DNA from: an uncultured Clostridia bacterium
Lineage (GTDB): Bacteria > Bacillota > Clostridia > Oscillospirales > CAG-272
Assembly (NCBI GenBank): GCA_947304475.1
Contig: CAMZBE010000052.1
Coordinates: 1 to 8,030 of the forward strand
DNA: 8,030 nt
Direction: 5' to 3'
Position numbers and translations under genes: made by a program. Below are positions 1-6,533 of the stretch, piece by piece. Positions within the stretch are counted from its first letter, which is position 1. Each line of letters begins with the position of its first letter. Under the pieces are notes generated by a model. That model worked only from the letters and a program-made list of their open reading frames with translations. It did not search any database and was not told the origin of the DNA.

Positions 1-11
1 TTACGCGCTTC

Positions 12-40
12 GCAAAAACGATACACCGTATCGTTTTTGC
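12..40. terminator. Perfect 13-bp hairpin, terminator-like on either strand
   Basis: Arms 12-24 and 28-40 are exact reverse complements around a 3-nt loop. Each arm carries a run of five A or T, so the hairpin has an A-tract before and a T-tract after the core on both strands. It could end leftward transcription from the minus promoter at 111-139. The T-tract lies inside the stem rather than after it, so termination is inferred. A palindrome this close to the window edge could also reflect a contig end. Confidence 0.4.
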
Positions 41-47
41 TCGCTTA

Positions 48-75
48 CCCGTTATGACCGCTTCGATACCCCTCC
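48..75 (-). other. tRNA-like fragment resembling the 5' half of a Ser-type tRNA
   Basis: Read on the minus strand from 75 down, the sequence fits tRNA positions 1-26: a GGAGGGG acceptor strand (75-69), TA at positions 8-9, a 3-bp D stem TCG/CGG (66-64 with 51-49, one G-T pair) enclosing a 12-nt D loop that contains GG, then G26. The GGTCATAACG D-loop wording is typical of some Clostridia tRNA-Ser genes, from memory. After position 48 no anticodon stem and loop can be folded; a 13-bp hairpin follows instead. No T arm or matching 3' acceptor strand lies in the window. It is therefore a remnant, an interrupted gene or a chance match, not an intact tRNA. Confidence 0.3.
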
Positions 76-110
76 GTATAACGCAAGGCGGTAAAAATCC
101 GCCGGAAGGT

Positions 111-139
111 ATTATAGCACATCGCGGTCAAAAAAGCAA
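111..139 (-). promoter_or_regulatory. Putative minus-strand sigma70 promoter ahead of the tRNA-like element
   Basis: On the minus strand a perfect TATAAT (116-111) is preceded by a 17-nt spacer and TTGCTT (139-134), which matches only the TTG of the -35 consensus. The expected start near 104 would give a leader of about 29 nt before the tRNA-like stretch at 75, a spacing normal for a stable RNA. The leader holds a small GGCGG/CCGCC hairpin. Confidence 0.4.
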
Positions 140-190
140 GGAAAACCTACCGAATTCTTGCGCAGTATTTCAGAACTTGGTTTTTCGGGT

Positions 191-230
191 GAAAAAGCCG
201 AAAAAGTATAGACAAAACCGAAAAGATATT
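191..230 (+). repeat. Two imperfect 20-bp tandem units overlapping the operon promoter
   Basis: Positions 191-210 and 211-230 align without gaps at 15 of 20 positions. Both share the core CCGAAAA at 198-204 and 218-224, exactly 20 bp (about two helical turns) apart. The pair ends just before the -10 box and covers the -35 box at 209-214. That placement suits a repressor or activator site, but A-rich sequence also makes such similarity easy by chance. Confidence 0.3.
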
Positions 231-237
231 GTATAAT
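209..237 (+). promoter_or_regulatory. Promoter of the uronate operon
   Basis: TAGACA (209-214), a 17-nt spacer and a perfect TATAAT (232-237) form a good sigma70-type promoter. Transcription would start near 244, leaving a GC-rich leader of about 78 nt before the first start codon at 322. I see no clear riboswitch or attenuator in that leader. Confidence 0.65.
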
Positions 238-321
238 GTATGCTGAACGAAAACGGCTTTCGCCGCGCTCCGATCCGGGGCGGGCGGGACGCCGTATCAA
301 AAAACGGAAGGAGAGCGGCAA

Positions 322-1950
322 ATGCTGCATCTGACGATCGTCGGAGCGGACGGAACGGTCAAATTCGACGCTTCGGGCTACGGGATCGACGCGGTCTTCC
401 CCGGCGAGTACGCCGAGGGCGACAGGATCAAGGTCTCGATGTCCGAAGGCGAGTTTATCGGCGTGCAGCCCGACGCGACGATGGAAGAGGCGGTCGTATG
501 CGTTCCCGGGCGGCGCTTCGAGTACCTGATCCCGTTCGGCGCCGAACGCAGCCGCGGATATCACCCCGACGCTTTCAACGGAAACGAACACCGGATCCGG
601 ATTCGGGAACTGTCGGACGAAGAGATCTACGGCTACCGCAACGTCGCCCTGAACCCCTGCGACCGGCACGGGGTTGACAAGTACTATCCCCACGCGAAGG
701 CGAATTTCGTGACGCGGGAGGATCCCTGCTTCTTCGAGCGGAACGCCATCGACGGCGTGATCCGTAACGAGGGGCACGGCAACTACCCCTACCATTCGTG
801 GGCGGGGGGCGCCCGGGAGGATCTCGAGTACGAGATCGACTTCGGACGCGACGTCGAGATCGACAAACTGGTCTTTTATCTCCGGGCGGATTTTCCGCAC
901 GACACCTGGTGGAAATCGGTCGAGGTCACGTTCTCGGACGGCACTTCCCTGACGGCACAGTTCGAGGGGAAAGCCGAGGGACAGGAAATCGTTTTTCCGA
1001 AAATCGTGACGCGAACCGTCTTTCTCCATCACTTCAAACAGGTATCCACCCCGCTCTCGTGGGCGGCGTTAACCCAGATCCAAGTTTACGGAACGTATAT
1101 CAAAAAGGAGATCAAACAAATGGAAGTTCGTCAGGCATCCAACGCGAAGGACGTCAAGCACTACACCACCGAACGGTTGAGAGAGGAGTTCCACATCGCC
1201 AACCTGTTCACCAAGGACAATATCCGTATGGTCTACAGCCATATCGACCGCATCATCACGGCGGGACTGATGCCGGTGTTCCAGACGCTCAAACTCGTGG
1301 GCGGCAAGGAACTGGCGTCGGAATATTTCCTTGAAAGACGCGAGATGGGTTGCATCAACATCGGCGGAAAAGGGATCATCACGGTCGACGGGACCGAGTA
1401 CGAGATGAACCCCCGCGACGGTATCTATATCGGGCGCGGCAACAAAGAGATCACCTTCAAGAGTTGCGATCCGAACGCTCCGGCGAAATTCTACGTTTCG
1501 TCCTGCCCGGCGCACACTTCCTACCCGATCAAAAAGATCGACATCACCAAGGCGAAGAAGGTTCCCTGCGGCTCGGTCGAGGAGTGCAACAAGCGGGTTA
1601 TCAACCAGTACATCCACCCCGAAGTGATGCAGTCCTGCCAACTCGCGATGGGGCTGACGCAACTCGAACCCGGCTCGAACTGGAACACTATGCCCTGCCA
1701 CACCCACGACCGGCGTATGGAAGTCTACCTTTATCTTGATATGGGCGAAAACGACGTGGTCTTCCACATGATGGGCGAACCGCAGGAAACGCGGCATATC
1801 ATCATGCACAACGAAGAGGCGGTCATCAGCCCGTCCTGGTCCATCCACTCGGGCGTCGGCACGCGCGCCTACTCCTTCATCTGGGCGATGTGCGGCGAGA
1901 ACCAGGAATTTACCGATATGGATTTCATCGAAACGCGGGACCTTCTCTGA
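322..1950 (+). CDS. kduI: 5-keto-4-deoxyuronate isomerase (KduI) fused to an N-terminal discoidin-like domain
   Basis: The 542-residue product has two parts. Residues 267-542 are a full KduI (276 residues; E. coli KduI is about 278), which interconverts 4-deoxy-L-threo-5-hexosulose uronate and 3-deoxy-D-glycero-2,5-hexodiulosonate in the cytoplasm. The cupin metal ligands are present as H460, H462, E467 and H509, with the same spacing as His196, His198, Glu203 and His245 of E. coli KduI. Residues about 106-258 look like an F5/8 type C (discoidin, galactose-binding-like) beta-sandwich: they open with RNVALNP, contain NAIDG and HSW, and close with LTQIQVYG. Residues 1-100 are beta-rich and unrecognised. 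There is no signal peptide. The start at 322 has GGAAGGAG 8 nt upstream. Unusually, a second good ribosome binding site and ATG at 1120 would give KduI alone. First gene of a three-gene operon, 23 nt before the dehydrogenase. Confidence 0.9.
   Translation: MLHLTIVGADGTVKFDASGYGIDAVFPGEYAEGDRIKVSMSEGEFIGVQPDATMEEAVVCVPGRRFEYLIPFGAERSRGYHPDAFNGNEHRIRIRELSDEEIYGYRNVALNPCDRHGVDKYYPHAKANFVTREDPCFFERNAIDGVIRNEGHGNYPYHSWAGGAREDLEYEIDFGRDVEIDKLVFYLRADFPHDTWWKSVEVTFSDGTSLTAQFEGKAEGQEIVFPKIVTRTVFLHHFKQVSTPLSWAALTQIQVYGTYIKKEIKQMEVRQASNAKDVKHYTTERLREEFHIANLFTKDNIRMVYSHIDRIITAGLMPVFQTLKLVGGKELASEYFLERREMGCINIGGKGIITVDGTEYEMNPRDGIYIGRGNKEITFKSCDPNAPAKFYVSSCPAHTSYPIKKIDITKAKKVPCGSVEECNKRVINQYIHPEVMQSCQLAMGLTQLEPGSNWNTMPCHTHDRRMEVYLYLDMGENDVVFHMMGEPQETRHIIMHNEEAVISPSWSIHSGVGTRAYSFIWAMCGENQEFTDMDFIETRDLL
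1102..1122 (+). promoter_or_regulatory. Internal ribosome binding site and start codon for free KduI
   Basis: AAAAAGGAG (1102-1110) lies 9 nt before an in-frame ATG at 1120-1122, which is exactly where a normal-length KduI would begin. The motif is translated as part of the fused frame. It suggests either an ancestral separate kduI start or active internal initiation giving a second, 276-residue product. Confidence 0.55.
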
Positions 1951-1973
1951 TCCCGGCGAAAGGAGAATGCAAA

Positions 1974-2771
<798 letters not shown>

Positions 2772-2786
2772 ACGGAGAACGAACGA

Positions 2787-3980
2787 ATGAAGAACGTTGA
2801 AACGCTGCTCCGCGAGAATCGGGCGTGGGCGGAAGAGACCTTCCGGAAGATCGATACGAAGTTCTCCGCCGTGACGCTCCGCTCGCGCGACAAACTTCCC
2901 TACGGCGTGAACGAGAACGGGTTTCATATTGATATGACCGAACGCCGCCGTCCCTGGTGGACCAACGGGTTCTGGGGCGGACTGAACTGGCTGCTCTACG
3001 CCTACACCAAAAACGAGGAATACAAAAAGACGGCGAAACGGAGCGAGGAACTGCTCCGCCCGGTCGCCGACGAATTCGGACGGTTGGATCACGACGTCGG
3101 GTTCGTGTGGCACCTCACCTTCGGCGCGGATTATATGCTGACGGGCGACGAGGCTGCGAAGAACCTCGACCTCTACATGGCGGCGTCGCTGGCGTCGCGC
3201 TTCATCCTCGCCACCAAAGTTCCCGGCGGATTTATCCGCGCGTGGAACGGCAAACGCGGGACGGCGTGGGACAACTACGACCGCTCGATCATCGACTGTC
3301 TGATGAATCTCCCCCTGCTCTACTGGGCGTCCGACGTGACCGACGACGACCGCTTCGCGCGGTTTGCGAAGGCGCACGCCGACGTCTCTCTCCGCGATCA
3401 TCTGCGCGCGGACGGATCGGTCAACCACATCGTCGATCACGACCGTGAGACCGGCGCGCTGACCGGCACACAAGCGGGACAGGGCTACGCCGTCGGCTCG
3501 TCGTGGTCGCGCGGCTGCTCGTGGGCGGTCTACGGTTTCGTCCTCTCCTACCTGCACACCAAAGAGGAACGGTATCTCGAAGGGGCGAAACGCGCGGCGG
3601 ACTACTTCGTCGAGAACGTCAAGTCCGACTGGCTCCCCCGCGTCGATTTCCGCGCTCCCGCGGAGCCGGTCCTGTACGACTCGACCGCCGGCGCCTGCGC
3701 GGCTTGCGGGCTGATCGAACTTGCGAAGATCCTGCCCGAAAACGAGGGCGGCAAGTACCTTGAAGCCGCCGTCAACCTGCTTCGCACGATGGGTGAGAAG
3801 TTCTGTAACTTTGATCCCGCAAACGACCATATGCTCGACTACGGTACCGAACGCTACCCGGCGGATCTGTCCCCCGAGGGGCTGAAGAAAGCCGGCGTGC
3901 ATATGTCGATCATCTACGGAGACTTCTTCTATACCGAGGCGGTTCTGAAACTGCTCGGGGCAGAATTCTCCCCCTGGTAA
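2787..3980 (+). CDS. ugl: Unsaturated glucuronyl hydrolase, glycoside hydrolase family 88
   Basis: The 397-residue protein matches GH88 (alpha6/alpha6 barrel), which hydrates the C4=C5 double bond of unsaturated uronic acid at the end of lyase products and so releases 4-deoxy-5-keto-uronate, the KduI substrate. Landmarks are D103 in DHDVGF and D170 in IIDCLMNLPLLYW, which I equate with Asp88 and Asp149 of Bacillus sp. GL1 UGL. Also present are an SSWSRGCSWAVYGF block (238-251) and a C-terminal YGDFFYTEAVLKL. Length is close to the family norm and there is no signal peptide, so it acts on imported oligosaccharides. GGAG lies 9 nt before the start; the gap to kduD is 15 nt. GH105 enzymes are a related alternative, but the overall pattern favours GH88, typical of glycosaminoglycan-derived disaccharides. 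The exact substrate cannot be read from the sequence. Confidence 0.9.
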   Translation: MKNVETLLRENRAWAEETFRKIDTKFSAVTLRSRDKLPYGVNENGFHIDMTERRRPWWTNGFWGGLNWLLYAYTKNEEYKKTAKRSEELLRPVADEFGRLDHDVGFVWHLTFGADYMLTGDEAAKNLDLYMAASLASRFILATKVPGGFIRAWNGKRGTAWDNYDRSIIDCLMNLPLLYWASDVTDDDRFARFAKAHADVSLRDHLRADGSVNHIVDHDRETGALTGTQAGQGYAVGSSWSRGCSWAVYGFVLSYLHTKEERYLEGAKRAADYFVENVKSDWLPRVDFRAPAEPVLYDSTAGACAACGLIELAKILPENEGGKYLEAAVNLLRTMGEKFCNFDPANDHMLDYGTERYPADLSPEGLKKAGVHMSIIYGDFFYTEAVLKLLGAEFSPW

Positions 3981-3992
3981 AACGCTCTTTCC

Positions 3993-4027
3993 AAAACCGC
4001 CGCGGATGAGCGTCCGCGGCGGTTTTT
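3993..4027 (+). terminator. Intrinsic terminator of the uronate operon
   Basis: Arms 3993-4006 and 4013-4026 are perfect 14-bp complements around a 6-nt loop; the GC-rich core CCGCCGCGGA is flanked by four A and followed by five T. It begins 13 nt after the GH88 stop codon. The A-tract on the left arm makes it potentially bidirectional. Confidence 0.9.
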
Positions 4028-4069
4028 ACGGGAAAGCAATTCAAAACGACAGCAACAAGGAGACACGAA

Positions 4070-4804
4070 ATGGAAACGAAAAACACCCCCGAGGTTCTTA
4101 CGATCGAGCATCTGTCCAAGACCTACGGGGAAAAGAAAGCGGTCGACGATCTCTCGATCTCGATCAAGGCGGGCGAAATCTACGGCTTCATCGGGCATAA
4201 CGGAGCGGGCAAGACCACGACTTTGAAGAGCGTGGTCGGCATCCTTGCGTTCGACGCGGGCGAGATCAAGGTCAACGGTATTTCGGTACGCGAAAACCCG
4301 CTCGCCGTCAAGCGCGAGATCGCCTACATCCCCGACAACCCCGAACTCTACGGCTATATGTCCGGGATCAAGTACCTGAACTTCATCGCCGACGTCTTCC
4401 GCGTCCCGGTGGAGATCCGGGAAGAGCGCATCCGCAAATACGCCGACGCCTTCGGGCTGACCGCCGATCTCGCGCAGGCGATCTCGTCCTACTCGCACGG
4501 TATGAAGCAGAAACTCGCCGTCATCTCGGCGTGGATCCACGCCCCCAAACTGATCGTGATGGACGAACCCTTCGTCGGGTTGGATCCCAAGGCGGCGCAC
4601 ACCCTGAAAGAGATGATGCGCGAACTTTGCGACGAGGGCGGCGCGATCTTCTTCTCTACCCACGTGCTTGAAGTCGCCGAGAAACTCTGCGACAAGGTCG
4701 CCATCATCAAGAGCGGCAAACTGATCCGCTCCGGCACGATGGAAGAGGTCAAGGGCGACGAGTCGCTTGAAAGCGTGTTCCTCGAACTGGAAGAGGACGC
4801 GTAA
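4070..4804 (+). CDS. ABC transporter ATP-binding protein (ABC-2/EcsA-like)
   Basis: The 244-residue protein is a single nucleotide-binding domain that would power the membrane protein encoded just downstream. Visible motifs are Walker A GHNGAGKT (42-49), an ABC signature of the form YSHGMKQKL (141-149), Walker B LIVMDEP (161-167), the D loop (GLD, 170-172) and the switch histidine H198 in STH. At the Q-loop position it reads YIPDNPELY, with Asp in place of the usual Gln; this form is common in ABC-2-type ATPases of Bacillota, from memory. AAGGAG lies 7 nt before the ATG. The gene starts 43 nt after the operon terminator and I see no clear promoter in that gap. The substrate is unknown; the family includes exporters and multidrug or peptide-linked systems. 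Confidence 0.9.
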   Translation: METKNTPEVLTIEHLSKTYGEKKAVDDLSISIKAGEIYGFIGHNGAGKTTTLKSVVGILAFDAGEIKVNGISVRENPLAVKREIAYIPDNPELYGYMSGIKYLNFIADVFRVPVEIREERIRKYADAFGLTADLAQAISSYSHGMKQKLAVISAWIHAPKLIVMDEPFVGLDPKAAHTLKEMMRELCDEGGAIFFSTHVLEVAEKLCDKVAIIKSGKLIRSGTMEEVKGDESLESVFLELEEDA

Positions 4805-4817
4805 GGGGGACCTCACG

Positions 4818-6422
4818 ATGCTGAAGATCCTTCTGAAAAAACAAATGACGGAGGCGTTTCGCGGCTTCTTCTTCAACGCGAAGAAAAACCAATCCCGCAC
4901 GCACGCGGTCACGGTAATCCTGATCCTCCTGTACGCCGCTCTGATGGTTCTGGTGCTGGGCGGAATGTTCGCCTATGCCGGGGTGAAACTGGCGGCGCCG
5001 TTGGCGAGCGTGGACCTTCTCTGGTTTTACAACGCGGTTTTCGCGATGATCGCCCTTGGGCTCGGGGTGTTCGGCAGCGTGTTCAACACCTTTGCCGGAC
5101 TCTATCAGGGTAAGGACAACGACCTTCTGCTCTCGCTTCCGATCCCGGTGCGCTACATCCTGTTCTCCCGGCTGCTCGGCGTGTACCTGATGGGGCTGAT
5201 GTTCTCGGCGGTGGTCCTGATCCCCGCCTGGATCGTCCGGATGATCGCCGCGCCGTTTACGGTATCGTCTCTGTTCGGCGGACTGCTGCTGATCGTTCTG
5301 ATCTCTCTTCTGACCTTCGTCCTCTCCTGCCTGCTCGGCTGGGTGGTCGCGAAGATCGCGACGAAACTGAAGAACAAAAGTTTTCTGACGGTTCTGATCG
5401 CACTGGTCCTGCTCGTCCTTTATTACGTCGTCTACTTCAAAGGGTTCAACGCTCTGACGACGATCGAGGAAAACCCCGAGAGCGTCGACGGCGGCGCGAT
5501 CAAGAGCAAAGCGTATCCCCTTTACCTGATCGGTCTGGTCGGCGAGGGACGGCCGATCCCCTGCCTGATCGTGACTGCCGTCGTGATTGCCGCGGTCGTC
5601 CTCACCTACTTCGTGTTGGATCGCACTTTCATTAAGATCGCGACCACGACCGCGTCGTCTGCAAAGAAAGAGTACAAGGAAAAAGCGGCGAAGATGCGTC
5701 CGCTCTGGCTGACCGTTCTGCTTCGCGAAGCAAAACGTTTCTCCACCAACGCCGCCTATATGCTCAACCTCGGACTTTCGACCGTCCTCTTACCTGCCCT
5801 CGGCGTTTTCATGCTCTTGAAGGGGCACGACACCGCCGCCGCTCTGCTCGCGACGGGGAGAATGACGCCCGATCTGATCGGAACGGGGGTGGCGATCGTG
5901 ATCAGCATCGTCTCGTCGATGAACGCCATCGCGGCGCCGTCGGTGTCGCTCGAAGGGACCGGGATCGACGTGATCCGCTCTCTTCCGGTCCCGACGAAGA
6001 GCGTCCTGCTCGCGAAGGCGGGCAACCACCTGCTCTTTACCGTCCCCTCCGTCCTGATCGCCTCTCTTCTCAGCGTGATCTCGCTGCGCGACGTGATCCC
6101 TGTTTCGGGTGCGGTGTTCGTTTTCGTTCTGCCGCTCTTGTTCACGGTCTTCATCTCGCTTTTTGACCTGACGCTGAACCTGTTGACGCCGAATATCCAC
6201 TGGACGAGTGAGATTACGGTCATCAAGCAGGGACTCGGCATCATCCTCGCTCTGGTGTCCGGGATCTTGTTCCCTGTCTTGATGTTCGTTGCTGCGAGTT
6301 TTCTTCCGCTCTCCGCCCTCTGGATCGGTCTTATCCTTTCCGCGGTGCTTGCCGCCGCGTCGATCGGACTGTATCGCGCGGTCACGACCTGGGGCGTCCG
6401 GGTTTTCGAGAATCTTCAATAA
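4818..6422 (+). CDS. ABC-2-type permease, about 12 membrane segments, with internal duplication
   Basis: The 534-residue protein is strongly hydrophobic, with about 12 likely membrane segments near residues 30-54, 68-94, 122-145, 150-178, 189-207, 248-267, 318-334, 352-372, 402-424, 428-448, 468-494 and 498-518. A charged cytoplasmic loop (about 275-310) separates two halves. Each half carries the same motif at matching places: D102 to R118 around SLPIP, and D384 to K400 around SLPVP. This suggests two fused half-permeases working with one ATPase type, as in large Bacillota ABC-2 permeases (Pfam ABC_tran_2-like, from memory). I chose the ATG at 4818 because AGGGGGA lies 7 nt upstream and it follows the ATPase stop by 13 nt; the frame also opens at 4767 inside the ATPase gene. 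Substrate unknown. Confidence 0.87.
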   Translation: MLKILLKKQMTEAFRGFFFNAKKNQSRTHAVTVILILLYAALMVLVLGGMFAYAGVKLAAPLASVDLLWFYNAVFAMIALGLGVFGSVFNTFAGLYQGKDNDLLLSLPIPVRYILFSRLLGVYLMGLMFSAVVLIPAWIVRMIAAPFTVSSLFGGLLLIVLISLLTFVLSCLLGWVVAKIATKLKNKSFLTVLIALVLLVLYYVVYFKGFNALTTIEENPESVDGGAIKSKAYPLYLIGLVGEGRPIPCLIVTAVVIAAVVLTYFVLDRTFIKIATTTASSAKKEYKEKAAKMRPLWLTVLLREAKRFSTNAAYMLNLGLSTVLLPALGVFMLLKGHDTAAALLATGRMTPDLIGTGVAIVISIVSSMNAIAAPSVSLEGTGIDVIRSLPVPTKSVLLAKAGNHLLFTVPSVLIASLLSVISLRDVIPVSGAVFVFVLPLLFTVFISLFDLTLNLLTPNIHWTSEITVIKQGLGIILALVSGILFPVLMFVAASFLPLSALWIGLILSAVLAAASIGLYRAVTTWGVRVFENLQ

Positions 6423-6428
6423 CGATAC

Positions 6429-6458
6429 GGACCGTCGCATAAAGCGGCGGTCCATTTT
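6429..6458 (+). terminator. Likely terminator of the ABC operon
   Basis: A 10-bp stem (6429-6438 with 6444-6453, one G-T pair) with a 5-nt loop is followed by ATTTT. It begins 7 nt after the permease stop codon. The T-tract is short, so strength is uncertain. Confidence 0.6.
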
Positions 6459-6496
6459 ACGTAGCCCCGGACGACGATACGACGCCGGGAAACGAG

Positions 6497-6530
6497 ATAC
6501 CGCCTGCGCCGAAAACGGCACAGGCGGTAT
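6497..6530 (-). terminator. Hairpin at the 3' end of the Mrr-like gene
   Basis: Arms 6497-6511 and 6516-6530 pair over 15 positions around a 4-nt loop. The single imperfect position is C-A on the plus strand but G-T on the minus strand, so the stem is intact only in minus-strand RNA. It starts 3 nt after the minus-strand stop codon. The following T-tract is poor (TCTCGTTT), so it may protect the transcript end as much as terminate. Confidence 0.55.
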
Positions 6531-6533
6531 TGT

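Noticed and set aside
112..1032. A 306-codon minus-strand open frame over the start of the kduI fusion.
   Set aside because: It is antisense to a gene with a clear promoter and ribosome binding site, and its protein resembles no family I know; a GC-rich shadow frame is the simplest reading.
1890..1973. An upstream extension of the dehydrogenase to an ATG at 1890.
   Set aside because: The extra 28 residues overlap the end of kduI, lack SDR character and have no ribosome binding site, while the ATG at 1974 has AAAGGAG at ideal spacing.
5790..6521. A 243-codon minus-strand frame within the permease gene.
   Set aside because: The product is almost entirely Arg, Asp, Glu, Gln and His, typical of the antisense of a membrane protein gene.
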